Origin: Protula sp. h YS-2021
Taxonomy: Eukaryota; Annelida; Polychaeta; Sabellida; Serpulidae
DNA: 64,000 nt
Assembly (NCBI GenBank): GCA_949752745.1
Contig: OX457031.1
Coordinates: forward strand, 38,599,502 to 38,663,501
Reading direction: 5' to 3'
Positions 11,042-23,270 of this stretch are shown here, piece by piece. Position 1 is the stretch's first letter; each line of letters starts with the position of its first letter. The position numbers were made by a program, and so were the translations under genes. Below the pieces are notes generated by a model that saw only the letters and a list, made by a program, of their open reading frames with translations, was not told where the DNA came from and ran no database searches.

Positions 11042-11992
11042 TTAATGATTCCGGGGTTCTGTCTTTGAAATACGATGCAAAACAGTATGGCAAAAATCCT
11101 GAGACGTTTTGCCCTACGCCCTCAGATGCGATGTCAACTTGGATGGAGTTTTGCAGCAGGAATGGAAGGAGGCTTTGGCTAAACTTTCCATTGCTTAGAA
11201 ACACAAAAGGGTTGGTGCGTCTAAGCTTTTCTAAGCGTCTAAGCTTTTCTAAGCGTTTACTATTTTCATTAAGAAATGTTCTCTTCCTTATTTACCTTAA
11301 CGCAGTAACATCCACATAAGCATTCATATTTAATTTCCTCTTTGACGCATGACTTTTATGTAAAGCATAATCATACAGTTTTTTCTGAATACAGGAGTAT
11401 TCTATGGGCAAATGTAGAAAAACTGCATTAAATCACAGTAACATAGAATCAAACACAACACAACATGAAGTTAAGTGTTAGATATGAACTTTTACACCAG
11501 ATTGAAATCTTTGTTCCTAAAGTCCTATGTCATATTCTGCTTTTTTAACTTTTCGTATGGCATTTTGAACGGAGAAGTAGTTAGTACTAGTTAGTAGTGC
11601 TACACTGTACACTTCTGTTTGTAGGAGCAATAAAACCACGGTTCCAATGTTTCAACTGTCGACACTTACACTACCAACATCTCACCTAGACTCATTTAGA
11701 ACAGTCTTGTTTTGGGGGCGCTGGGATGGTGTGAGAGGGACTTTCGCTCTGAATTATGTCTTCAAATTATTGCAGGGTCCACATCGGTCGATTTATTTTT
11801 GCAACTAAGAGTTTCTTCATATTTTTATTTTGTATGCATAGCAATTCCGCGAATAGCAACATTACAGATTTTATAGATATTATAAATTATAATTCGTAGA
11901 TATTGTATTATCGCCCAAGCAAGGATCAAAACCGTTAGTCCCGAGCGACCTTTTTCCAGCCATCTGTCCTACCCAGATCTGTGGAGGGGGAG
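11042..11992. other. No supported gene
   Basis: The plus strand has a good polypyrimidine acceptor at about 11107-11124 ('ttttgccctacgccctcag'), followed by a short open frame (CDVNLDGVLQQEWKEALAKL, stop near 11198), but nothing connects to it. A duplicated word 'gtctaagcttttctaagc' lies near 11219-11248. The remainder is featureless. Confidence 0.3.
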
Positions 11993-12184
11993 TCACCTGT
12001 GCCAATTCTTCATCACTTCTTTCGTGTATCGATTTCCGAGGGAGTGATATATGGTGCCTAGCTTCAAGTCACCTCTTCCTAAGATAAGTTGTATATCTCT
12101 CTGTCGGAGCATGAAGCCTTCCATTGCTCCTCCAATAGAGAACAACTTCACATGTTCTGAGGAACGAATCCTGCATATCGGTCC
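11993..12184 (-). CDS. Orphan 63-codon open frame, unknown
   Basis: The minus-strand frame is open between TAG (12185-12187) and TGA (11993-11995). It reads IRSSEHVKLFSIGGAMEGF, MLRQRDIQLILGRGDLKL and GTIYHSLGNRYTKEVMKN, a balanced protein-like composition. There is no upstream methionine and no confident acceptor. It could be a transposon gene remnant or an isolated exon. I do not recognise it. Confidence 0.3.
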   Translation of the reverse strand, partial: GPICRIRSSEHVKLFSIGGAMEGFMLRQRDIQLILGRGDLKLGTIYHSLGNRYTKEVMKNWHR

Positions 12185-14269
12185 CTATTATTCAAACATT
12201 TGCTGAAAGTTCATGCACAATATACCTCTTTTGCAAAACAGGCACAATTTTTAATGGGCTGTGTATCTTTTATTTCTTCGTTAAAGTGCAGAAAAGTTCT
12301 TTTCATGTGACTAAAATCAAGCCACATATCATGTGACCAAAGTCAACAGACCAAAAATTTTAATAAAGGGGTAATAGATTATCTCTGAAATATGTACTAC
12401 ACCTATAATATTTAAAACTCAATTTCTTCCATGCTTTTTAATTATCAATTCAAAGGTTTTTGGTGAAAAATCTAAAAATTTGCTTTCACTTTTTCACGTG
12501 ATAAATTGTGCTCCTTGTGCGTACACAAATGCCAGTTACTGGGAGAGATTTGTGGTTATTTCTCTAATCTTTTCTTTTCGTTGCACTTTGAGGGCTTTTA
12601 GCACTTGTGGTCGTTGAATCTCGCATAAATCTTGCACAAAGTCGTCACAGAAGCGCTTCGAAGCGAGTGCAGTTAACTTTTATATCGTTATATGGCGAGG
12701 ATTTGAAGCGGTAGCTGATCTTCTAGTAGTGAGTCGCTTCTTGGAGCTATGGTGCCCAGTAATATTGAAATGATGCTTTGTAAACTTCATCTTGTACGTA
12801 AAAACTTAAGACGAAACTTTGTAATTGATTTTATGGGACAACTATCATATTTTAATGAAGAAACTTTGAAAATATTGTAATATAATAAGGTTTATATTTT
12901 TCTCATTTCCTTATCGCTATGGCATTTCTATATCCTTTTCCTCGCAATTAGCTTATAAGTGCAAACATTAAATAGGGATTCTGCTTAATTCCTTTTTTCA
13001 AAAATGATCTTTTTTAAACTAGAGTGGCAAGTGATCCCTTCTCATCAGGATCATAATATGCATCAAACAGAATGGTTACAGTAAATACGGCTTATACGGT
13101 CTAAGAGCTCCAACTACATCTTAACATTTAAGAACAAACCAAATACGGATTTAATCTTCTTTGAGGGATTGCAGTGTCATGTCTAAATCATCATAGACAG
13201 CAAACAGAATGTCGAGGGCTTCTTTTAAACAGTGGTCACACTAAATACGGCTCATGCGTTTTTTCAACCCAGTCGACTTTAGTCGGTAGGCTATTCCAAT
13301 CCTTTTTATCATTCATTGATATGTGTGTTTTAGACGATGCCTGGTTTATTAACGCCAGTGGGAACATTCGTCCTCTGTGTGTGCTGTATGCAAAATTTTA
13401 CAAGAGATGCTTCTTCACGTACAGTTTTGAGCTGATTTCTTTCAAATTGTGTACGAATATGCCCGATATAGTCCTGTCTTGAGAAATTACTTTCAGTGGC
13501 GATCTGCCAAAAATTAACCACATGGAAGCATTTTGAAATTATTTGTGGGCCATTTTTTGAAATGAGAAATCTCCTCTGTAATTTTGATTGGAATTCTTCT
13601 AGAAGAATGTTCTTCCAGAAGAATGTTCTTTAAATAATCTTTTCTTTACAAATTCTCCTTCTTGGCGATATTTTTAAAAAATCGGTTCAGATGAAAAAAA
13701 AAGTAAAGAAAATGAAAAGGGTCGTTAATGTATGTTTTAGTCAGTTCTTTTCGTCGTTTTCTGTTGTGGATTCGACATCCATTGAGTGCTCACATGGCAA
13801 TTTGCTATGCAATAAGCTGGCACTCTCCGGTGGCAGCACAGCAAGATAAGTATTAGACTAAAACATATTACCAATAAATTGCTTAACAGATAGCACCAAA
13901 TTTTCTCACAGGATAAAAGCTAGTATAAAAAGAAATGCTACCGATGATGAGGAGTTCCAACATAAAAATTTAATAAATGCTGCTCCATCTATAGTTCAGA
14001 TCGAATCATGCGAAATGGTTGAACTTTCTACATCTTAAACTAAAATTGTCCGAGTCGATCTGGTGAATTAAGTACAACAGGCTTGTAGGATTGCTAAAAA
14101 TTTTTAAATACATTTGTATGACCTTTGACGGATATCCAAAACACACCCTAACATAAGTATTGAAATGTAAAAAGAGTGTCCAAGGTAATTATGACCAGCC
14201 GAGGTCTAGTGAATCTGGTATCAAAAGGCTTTTATGGTCCCCAAAAAGGGATAGTCATATTGAAAAACC
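12185..14269. other. Intergenic DNA without a supported gene
   Basis: It contains one copy of a dispersed repeat (12480-12690, related to 19660-19880: 'atttgtggttattt' ... 'gtcacagaa' ... 'gcgagtgca') and a duplicated 'agaagaatgttctt' near 13600-13630. The 102-residue plus frame at 13174-13482 overlaps sequence resembling the neighbouring degenerate repeat and shows no domain. Confidence 0.4.
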
Positions 14270-16070
14270 GGTTATCCAAACAATCCTACAAAATTATTGA
14301 GAAATTCATTCAAAATCGTGCGACAAGAAGCATTTTGAAAATTGGCTACTAATTTTTTTAATGTCCCTATTTAGCCAATTTTCGGCATATCGCTAAAAGG
14401 TAACTTTTCAAGAGAGAACTGGACTGTGAAAATTTATTCTAAATTTGAATACAACGGATCAAAATTTTGTTAGACAAAGCGTTTTGAAAACTGACAATCA
14501 ACAAATCATAAATAATACAAACTTAGCCAATCATTAGTAGATACCCAAAGAAGTAATTTTTAAGAGAGGACAGTCTATTGAAAATTTATGCAAAATTTAA
14601 AGGCAATCCGATCAAAATTTTAGAAGAAAGATCCTTGGTTACTAAAAATTAAAAAATGCCTTCCATTTGTCTAATTTTTGGTGCATCACTAAATAATTTC
14701 AAGAGAGGCCTATCCAGTAAATATGCGGATAAAATTTAAAGGTTTTCTGATGCAAATTGTTGGAGTAGAAGCATTTTGAAAATTGGATGCCAAAACATTA
14801 TAATAATAATTATAATTTTATAAATTTATAATAATAATTATAATTTTGAACAGAGAACCATCTAGGAAACAAAAACATTGTTCGAAACTGGAAAGAAATC
14901 TGATCAAAACTTTGGGAGAAAAACCATTTTGAAAACTGTAAACCAACAAATTACTAATGCCCCCCCCCCCCCCACCCCCACTTAACCAATTTCTGGTGGA
15001 TCGCCAAAAAAAATTATTTTCAAGAGAGAACAGCCTAGTGAACATTAATACAACATTTTGAACAAATTTTGGTGGGTAGCCAAAAGTTTTCAAGAAAGGG
15101 AAGCCTGCTCGGTAAACGTGTATGCAAAATTTGAAAGAAATTCGATGGAATATGTGAGAATAGAAGCATTGGCTATAAAAAGATGCCCCCGCCATTTATT
15201 TAATCAATGGCGGATCGCCAAAAAGAGACTTTACAAGAGAGGACAGACTACTGAACAGTTACGCAAATTTGAAGGTAATAAATTTTAAATTGTGGAAGAA
15301 AAAGTTTTTGGAATATTGACAACCATAAGAAAGATTTTAAAACGCTCTCTATTTGGCAAATTAAAGAGAGTCCTACTAAATAAACATTAGTGCAAAATTT
15401 GAAAAGAATGTGATCCAAACTGTGAAAGAAGAAGCATTTTAAAATCACTATTAGATAAGTTAAAAATGCCCTCCTTCTATTTAGAAATTATCTTTTAGAT
15501 CTTTTGGAACTTTTCACGACAGAACGCCTTAGTGTACATCTACGCAAAATTTGAAGATAGTTCCATCAAAATTGTAGAACAAGAAGAAAAGAAGGAGAAG
15601 AAGAAGAAGATAAGAAGAGGAGCTAGTAGAAAAAGGAGCATTTTGAAAGCTGGCTAATAAAGATTCATTAATGCCCCGCATTTGGCCAATTTTGGGTGGA
15701 GAGCCAAGATAATAAAATTTTGAAGAGACAATAATCTAAGCAACAATCGGGTACAATTGAAATTAAAAATGCCACTTCCTCCTAATTAGCCAATTTTTAG
15801 CGGATCGCCAAAAAAAAAAAAGAACTTTTCGAGAGAGGCCTACTTAGAAAACATACGTACAACTTTTACAGATAATCGCATCAAAATTATGGGAGAAGAA
15901 GTATTTTGAAAATTAGCAACCAAAAAACTTTCATTTGCCCTCCATTGGTCAATTTTTGGTGGATTGCAAAAAAGTGAAGCCTATCTAGGAAACATTCTTA
16001 CAAAATCTGAAAGAAATCTGATCATAATTTAGGGAGAAGAAGCACATATAACACGCATACATACAGATGA
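14270..16070. repeat. Degenerate tandem array, unit about 150-200 bp
   Basis: About ten diverged copies of one unit follow each other. Shared words are 'ggatcgccaaaaa', 'ttttcaagagaga', 'aaaatttgaaagaaat', 'gaagaagcattttgaaaa' and 'aatgcccccc(at)ttagccaat'. Copies start near 14390, 14530, 14690, 14990, 15200, 15500, 15690, 15790 and 15950. Divergence between copies is high, so the array is old. It also contains a TAATAATTATAAT stretch (14800-14840) and a GAAGAA run (15588-15615). Confidence 0.7.
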
Positions 16071-17658
16071 CGAATGCCCTTCTCCTGATGGAATATGAGA
16101 AGTCGAACGATATCTGCTGAATCTGCCAACAATCCCACTAAGTTTCAACTTTCTCCGATGTTGAGCGGTTAATTAATTTCGTATACAAGATTTCTCGGTA
16201 ATGATGATATACGCCTGTCCTTTTAATGTAACGTGCGTCAAAAGTTGAAAGAACGGTCCGACCTACCCAAGGAATAAACAGAAAAGGTTTAACGTCGATC
16301 CGACTTTTCGTTCTGGAGATATCTTGCACACAACATTTTGTTCACAGCAGACTGATACTCACAGACACAAACACAAGTACATAAATACACACACACACAC
16401 AGAACGTACAAACACTATAGGTCTCCCCTTGGTTGGGTAGACATAATTAGTGATAACAAAATGTTACATTCTCCACTAAAAGCCAAATGGGGGGGGGCAC
16501 TTGATATCATATGCGTTACCATGGTGTCCAAAAAACTAACGTGGGGAAAGGCGCTAATTTAAAGGTCATGCGATGTCCAAGTGGTTCTTTTGGAGCTTTA
16601 AAAGCGGATATTATTTCATAGCTGGCATTCCCCGTTGAGAGGTCGTTTGAAAAAGTCATGGACAAGCATGGTAATTGGTGCTTGGGGCTCCTATGAGACT
16701 AGACCACCTAGAATTTGACAAACTTTCAAGTAAAATATACCTTATTTTCTTAATTGTTTCCAACCACGGAAGATGTCCTTTCTCATTTCACCAATTTAGA
16801 TCTTCAGCTTCGAGGGAACAGGGTAAAAAATGAAAGATATAATAGAAATATATAGAAGAAATGTCGCAAAACAGCTCATACTTGGAACATAAAAGAAATT
16901 AAAACTTGAAACCATTTGTTAAAACTTTTAATATTTTTTTTAAATGGCATATATGGTGTTAAAACCCAATTGCTCTTTGGTACAAGAGAAATTTTACAGT
17001 AAGGCGAAATCTCTTTTTATTTCTTTCATTTTTACCCGGTTATATTTAGTCGAAACGCGGAATTTTGCGCATTTTTATTGGGAACGTCAAGTGTGATTTG
17101 GCTAATGAGATAGTATTATATAACATTACAGTATTTCCAAACTGTCACTACATTTTAACTACTATAAAGGCAAAGAGAATATGTTTTATTTATCTCTTTA
17201 AATTTTCCATTTCTTTCTTTGTGTTTTTATTCCATTACCTGCAGATCATTCCCCACACGATTTTGCTGTGGCTGTTGGAACCAATTTAAGATTGTTACTC
17301 ACCGCTATGGTAGTTGTAGTCAATTCATTTCTGCAAAAAGTTCTTTTCAACACTTTTGCAAAGAAAACGGATCGTAAAATAGTTTCAGACATGCCGGTTG
17401 AGGCAAATTGATAGAGTATCATAACTCAGAAGTTTAAAATGTAGGTAAGTTGAGGTTTACCAGAAATTATGGGCGATATTATGAGTTATCGTGCAGCTGT
17501 TATGAGACTTATAAGCCTATTCGTACTTGTTTCCGGATGTTTCCGAAGGAGTTGTCGTTTCGGCTGTATTTTTGGGTAAATTTTAAAGGGATGACAAGGG
17601 GAAAACACCAAAATTCTAGTTTTTCTTTTAACATACACACTTTCTGATGTAAATACAC
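16071..17658. other. Repeat-rich intergenic DNA
   Basis: 16110-16330 is a copy of a dispersed repeat also seen at 27020-27250 and 27320-27480; shared words include 'ttccttgggtaggtcggacc' (inverted here) and 'atcggagaaa(a/g)ttgaaa'. A short (CA)n lies at 16386-16401. 16740-16830 is an inverted copy of the 46086-46270 and 53035-53290 repeat. No gene is supported. Confidence 0.45.
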
Positions 17659-17666
17659 CATATGAT

Positions 17667-18164
17667 GTAGTCCCAGTGGACCCTTTCTGTCTTCCTAGGT
17701 CAGAAAGGGTCACAGTTCCTGTAATAGAAAGCACCATTGATCTCAATTTTCGCGGCTCTAGATCTTTCGACGCATGTTCCAGGGCACCGAGGTTCGGAGT
17801 GGCATGCATTTTCTTAAAAAGCCCACTGAGAAGTATCCTGGCGCTCTATTTTCGACCTCGTCCAAACTACCAAAGTGGAGAAAAGGGTGGTTTTACAACT
17901 GCAGATTCATTGTTTTTGTGGGCGATAATGGGAGATTCTTTATTCTGATCTGAGAAAACATCTATTTCTCTCATTACAAAATTGTTATTTGACCATAAAA
18001 ATTGTGCGCCATAATTTATATTTGGGTTATTTGTGTGATGCACCCTTTCTAAAATAACGCCATTAGCCCCAGTCGTGCTTCGAGATTGCAAAGATTGAGA
18101 TCAATGACAAGTTATATTATAGGAACTATGACTCTTGCTGGGAAGCAAGAGTCATCTAGGACTA
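17667..18164. mobile_element. hAT-like MITE with perfect 8-bp target duplication
   Basis: The element begins GTAGTCCCAG and ends CTAGGACTA, a short terminal inverted repeat, and is flanked by CATATGAT at 17659-17666 and again at 18165-18172. An 8-bp duplication is characteristic of hAT-type transposition. Length is 498 bp with no transposase. A second long copy lies at 45586-46082 and a partial one at 44690-44900. A short inverted repeat around 'gactcttgctgggaagcaagagtc' marks the right end. Confidence 0.75.
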
Positions 18165-18279
18165 CATATGATCCTTTGCAAGGCCCAGACCATACGAGTA
18201 GAATGGGATATATAGTAGAATGAGACATTTGACGCAGATAGGCTAAAACCTGCTTTGCTCTTTTACTAATGGCTATCCT

Positions 18280-18800
18280 TAGAATCACATACTCATAATA
18301 TTACAACAGCATTAAAAGTATCATTTGTTGATCAAGAGAAAAGTTAAGATTAGCCAGATTGATCAACTGTCTTTCTTTTTTTTTTTTTTTCTTTTTTTGT
18401 TGTTGTTGTTGACGTCGCCATCTTGGTTCTGCAACGTCGTTTGTATTGCTGTTGGTGATTAGTTAACGTGCAGACCGTCGCCATCATGGTTCTGCGACAT
18501 CGTTTGTAACGCTATTCGCGATTGGTTAACGTTCAGGCCGCCATTTTATTTCCCAAACTTGTGTGGTGTTTACCTTAGAAACACAGTTGATACTTTTGTG
18601 TATTTTATTATCCGTACATTAGGAAGTCGCTGTGTTTTGTATTAGCAATGTTTGGCTTGACCTCCTCTGCCAGTGGTATTTATTTATTAAGTGTAATTTG
18701 AGGGATATTTCCCTCAAATCATTTAAAACCCATAATTTTGTCCCAATTACTGTCTCTTCCTTCTAAATACTATTTTACATATTATTCAACACCTTTTAAC
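18280..18800 (+). repeat. Dispersed repeat R2, copy 1
   Basis: It shares long colinear similarity with 53470-53850 and 53940-54290: 'agtatcatttgttg', 'caagagaaaagtta', 'gttgacgtcgccatc', 'gtttaccttagaaacaca', 'gctgtgttttgtattagca' and 'gtcccaattactgtctc'. A duplicated 'cgtcgccatc(t/a)tggttctgc' occurs inside this copy only. No coding sequence is present. The family type is unknown. Confidence 0.65.
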
Positions 18801-21800
18801 AGCCAACTTGTGAATATGTTTTTTGCAAATTGGAATTTTTTTTTATTCTTGCCGGTTTATAGCTATCATTTCTCTATTCATTTATCCTAACTAAATTCAG
18901 TCGAAGCGCAAAAGTTTTCGGTATAAGTCCAAGTACGAATCCGCTTGTAACATAAAATTGAATAGAACATTGAATTTTGTTTAATCTTGCCAGTTTTGAT
19001 CATTACGTTATACCTTTATCCCAACCATATTCGGTCGAAACGCAAAAAACTTTTCGAAAAAAGTCTGAACACGAATCTGCTTATTAATCGATGCAGAATT
19101 AAGTATAAAATTTGTCTGCCCACCCCTAATGTTTAATTTATAGTTTCATCCATGCTTTTGAAACATCGTTATCCCAACAATTCATCTAGCCACAATTCAT
19201 CTAAAAGTGACAGGTACGACAGAAATTTCCAATTAATATTTCTTGCTATGCCCGTGAGTTGGTCGAACGAAAGGTTTGTGGATAATGACAGCACATTTTA
19301 GGAACCTCATATAATTTTCGTCGGGCATCACCCACTCAGAGAAAATTAGGTTTTCCGAGTGCGTTCTCTAGGGGCGCACAGTGAGCATTTAAACTCCAGC
19401 AATTGAGACACCCATTAGAAATTGATAGAATTTCTTTTGATCCTGAGTAAGCTAGGAAATTTTCTTTTGTTGGTGAGTCAGACGATATATGAGAGGTCGA
19501 TTTAGATCCTGAAACAGTGAAATGAAGTTAGATTAATTATCGTACCAATCTGATTTAGATGAATGGTCGCCAGACGAATTGTCAGTAGATGCATTGTCGC
19601 CAAATGAATTTTCGTGGATTCGAAATATCAATTAAAGTTTCTGGTGTAAAATTACAAAATTTACTTGCACTTTTTTCATGCAATAAACCCCGTGTGTGAA
19701 CAAATGTAAATTATTGAGGGGATTTGTGGTTATTTACATATTCTTTATTTTTAAGAAAGCGTAACACAGAAATTATATATCATTGAGGGCCTTTAACAAT
19801 TGCTAATAAAGACTTGTGAGCCGCCGCTTAACCTCGCACCAAATCGCCACAGAACTGCCTCAGAGCGAGCGCAATTGACTTGTGTAATCGTTATATACAA
19901 GCAACCGTCCGACCTAGTCTCCAAATTTGAAGTCGATCACACTTATCGTCTCCGCACACAACATTTTGTTCAAAACAGAGTGGCACATACTCAGACGGCG
20001 TATCAGGATTGGGCGTTTTTTAGCGGTTTTTTTTTTTTTTGTTAGTGAGCAAGACTCATCACTTGTGGAGTGTCCGTTATGTGAATATGTGTGTGTAAAG
20101 TTTTTCAAAATTCTGCTCTCCCTACATTTCTGGACCGATTTTTTAAAAAACAATTGGCAGGAAGTATCCCGGAGTAATTCTTCACAGAGCTTCTTTTGCG
20201 ATTTGGCCAAATGTGGTAAAACACAAAGTCCAACCCGATTGCATTGAAATTTGACAAAAATGTTCCACCCAAGCTCCTGCATCAGTCTTTTATTTTGTTC
20301 GACGATTTGACTAAAATTGTCCATTATATTGACCAAAAAACTACAAAACTGAAAAATCAAAATATGCTCGTGCTTGACGCTCCTGTACCAGCCGCGTAAT
20401 CATTGTCTCGATAGCGCAAGCGTTAAGGAATTAGACTGGTAATCACTAGCCCATACGATTTTTTCGTTGTCTCCCTTTTTCGATTTTGTATACAATATTT
20501 ATAGTTTTCGTCCCATAGAAGCCGTGGTTTGCGTTGTCGCAAGCACGAAATTGTGAGTTAAAGCCCCAGTCAGAATTTATTTTTGTGTGTGCTTTGCTTA
20601 CCTGCTACAGCTTTAGTGTTATTCAAGATACTTCATAAGTATTAATGAAGTTGTAGTATTTTTGCTATCGTCTCGGCAAAAACTGGCCAAGTAAACGGAT
20701 AGCTTTAAGAGAAACAGGAAAAATTGTGTTCGTCTCTCAAATTCTGTCTGATTACTTTTTATAGCAGTGTTGCCTATGAGGCCTTCTGCCAAGTCTAAAT
20801 TTTGTCAAAATTGGCCGGTTTCTCCGTTCACCTTTGTAATGTCTTTCCTTTTACACCGGCTACAATGACCGCTGACATTATTGTTTCCAAGGTGCAAAAA
20901 ACTGCGGTTCTTGCCGCCAGGCAAAATACTTTTTGCAAGTGAAATGTAGAAAAAAGGAAAACTCGATGCTGCGCTGTTGCTCCGCTGAGACTCGCTACAG
21001 TCTAATACTACCGTAGTCCCTTGTGACATCGTCCGATAACGATAGCAACCATTAGCCACACTATTTTGTCTACAACTGTTTACTTGTTGGTCATTTTGGT
21101 TGAACTTTGTTGTCCTAAGTTATCATTGCAGTTTGCCTTTAATCCCTAGTGAAGTGTCTGAGGGCTGTGTGAGCTTCACAGTTCTGCGTCCTAACAAGCC
21201 GTGCACAGAACAGTTTGCATCTCAGTCCCCGCCCCCATACCTGGGCTGTCCCCCAGTTCCCCGACCATTTCTCACGGGTCCAATTGCCTAAATATTATTT
21301 TAGTAACCAACATGTTACTCGATTGACGAGTGTGCGATAGTACACTAAATTACTGTGGCAGTTTCGAAAAATTAAAGAGCTAAAAAGATAAAATTACAAA
21401 GTTAAGCAATTCTATTTCTGGTACATTTCAGCACTTCCCATTTCTGGGACTCTTTTTCATTTTTACCGGGTTTTTTTTTCTACTTTTCTGGAAAAATAGA
21501 CTTTTTCTTTGATAACTGTCAACCCTGCAACCTATTTGTCTCCCTTTTAATACGGACACCTTTTAAAGAATGCGCAACTTTTGCTGAAATTGGCATACGG
21601 CATTTAGTTAAATGTTAAAATGTCAGTTAATACTTAAAAAAATATCCCCCCCCCCCCCCCACGATTATAAATCTCGGGTGAATGTCGTAGATGATAATTT
21701 CGGCAAAATGTCGCACGGCAAAATATTCGGGATATTCTTTGTGAAATTTTTGTGAAATCTCATGTGATGGCGTTTTAAATTGAAATTGCGCATATTGAAA

Positions 21801-21990
21801 GAAATTAGAATGCTGAAGTTGTATTCCTATCATTTCTTTTTAATTTAGCCCAAGGAATTAGCAGTTATGAAAAAAGCCGAAAATGTTAATTGACTAATTC
21901 TTAAAAAGCTAGTCCGACTCGGTTCGTGTGTGATTCCTTCTCAGTGTTTCTACTGAGACCTTGACTAGAAATTCAGCTTATTTGGTCATT
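18801..21990. other. Intergenic DNA with dispersed repeats
   Basis: 18880-19100 holds two copies of a 'ttatcc(t/c)aac...ttc(a/g)gtcgaa(a/g)cgcaaaa' repeat, found inverted near 52660-52930. 19660-19880 matches 12480-12690. 20395-20570 has tRNA-like words, but the A-box and B-box spacing is too wide for a tRNA. The frames at 19800-20360 cross a poly-T tract and lack coding signal. There is a poly-C tract at 21645-21661. No gene is supported. Confidence 0.4.
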
Positions 21991-21999
21991 TTCAACGAA

Positions 22000-22640
22000 T
22001 TCTGCCGAAAATCCCCCCCCCCCCCCCCCCACCCCGGCGAAAAGCCCCTCCATTTTATCATCCCCGGCGAAAAGCCCTCTCCCGTCCGGCGAAAAGCCCC
22101 TCCTCTTCCTCATTTATGTTTTACTGGTATTTTTATTCTAGCTGCTTAAACCATTTTGTCATCAATTTTTTTCTCGATATGCTTTGTATGTTTTGTATAT
22201 CCTATGTGATTATCTAGATGCATTATCAAATATGTGCCTTATCATAAATGTAATTGTGAAGCCTTAAAATATTACAATCGTTAAACTAGTTTGTTCCCGA
22301 GATGCCATCGCAAACTCCGAACACGGCCTCGGGTGTGGCCTCAAGGATATGAGTGACGATCGGTCTAATCCAGCTTACAATAGTCTATTTTTGTAGTTCA
22401 ATCACAATAGACGATGGTGCCTTTGTGGTCTCCACATCAATCAACTCTGTGCTTTGAGGTTTTCACATTACATAATAGTTTAATTTTGACCGTTGACCTG
22501 TGACTATAATAATAACTATAAATTAAAAATTTTAATAATTAATGAAGTGCCGGTGGGGGAACTTTCACCGGGTTGGGGTTTCACCCGGGGGGGGGGGGGG
22601 GGATTGGGGCTTATCGCCGGCGGGCTTTACGCCGTACCAT
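22000..22640. mobile_element. Poly-C/poly-G-ended foldback element
   Basis: The left arm has three direct 'ccggcgaaaagccc' units after a C tract of about 17; the right arm has 'ggggcttatcgccggcgggctttacgcc' and a G tract of about 15. The arms are inverted relative to each other. The interior has no ORF worth reporting. This is a foldback or MITE-type element; exact ends and target duplication were not resolved. Confidence 0.5.
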
Positions 22641-22789
22641 TTTAGACTTACGTTCTGATAAATGGCAGAAGATTTTCAAAGCGGGCCGATGTTTAATTTC
22701 TTGATGTTTTAATTTCTTAATTTGTTTAGTTTTTGTTTCTTCTTTCTCTCCCCCGTAGAGGGGAAACATTTTGTCTTTGTCTGTTAAAC

Positions 22790-23270
22790 ATTTTGCTTTT
22801 TTGGAGTTTTTTTTGCGTGTGTTGTATGTGTTTGTCTGGTGTGGGCACTTGACTTTGTTGACACGAAACTCGAGCACGAGATATCGGATCAGCTTCAAAT
22901 GTCGTGGGATTAGGCCTTGGCTGTGTCCGCCGGCCAGTGTTGTATTTGCTTGTATCGGACAACACGTGACGCCATATGGCTTCAAAATGTGAAAAATTTT
23001 GTCATTACTGCAAACCCAAAATGAAACGGTGGATCAGCTTGAAACTAGACAGGGTAATGCCTTGGACGGTCGAACGCTTTATAGTGTATTTGGTATGTAT
23101 TACACATCAGGTGATATGACCTTAAAATGTTTTTGTGGACACTTAACTTTGTTAACACAAACTTCATGTGATTATGCATTGGGTGAGTCCGCCGGTTGGT
23201 ATATGTTTGGCGTATACAGGACAGCGTCTACGCCATGTGACGTCAGAACGTGAAAAACTGTTTGTCGCTC
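22790..23270 (+). repeat. Two-copy direct repeat, unit about 310 bp
   Basis: 'gacactt(g/a)actttgtt(g/a)acac', 'gtgagtccgccgg'/'gtgtccgccggcc' and 'cgccat(a/g)tg(g/a)c(t/g)tca(a/g)aa' recur in the same order near 22845-22990 and 23140-23260. The overlapping ORFs in all frames are shadows of this duplication. Confidence 0.5.

Noticed and set aside
14270..16070. Possible CRISPR-like or regularly spaced array
   Set aside because: Units are long, diverged and contiguous without unique spacers; it is a degenerate eukaryotic tandem repeat.
20400..20580. tRNA-like words ('gatagcgcaagcg' and 'gagttaaagcccc')
   Set aside because: The spacing between A-box-like and B-box-like parts is about 140 bases and no cloverleaf can be drawn.
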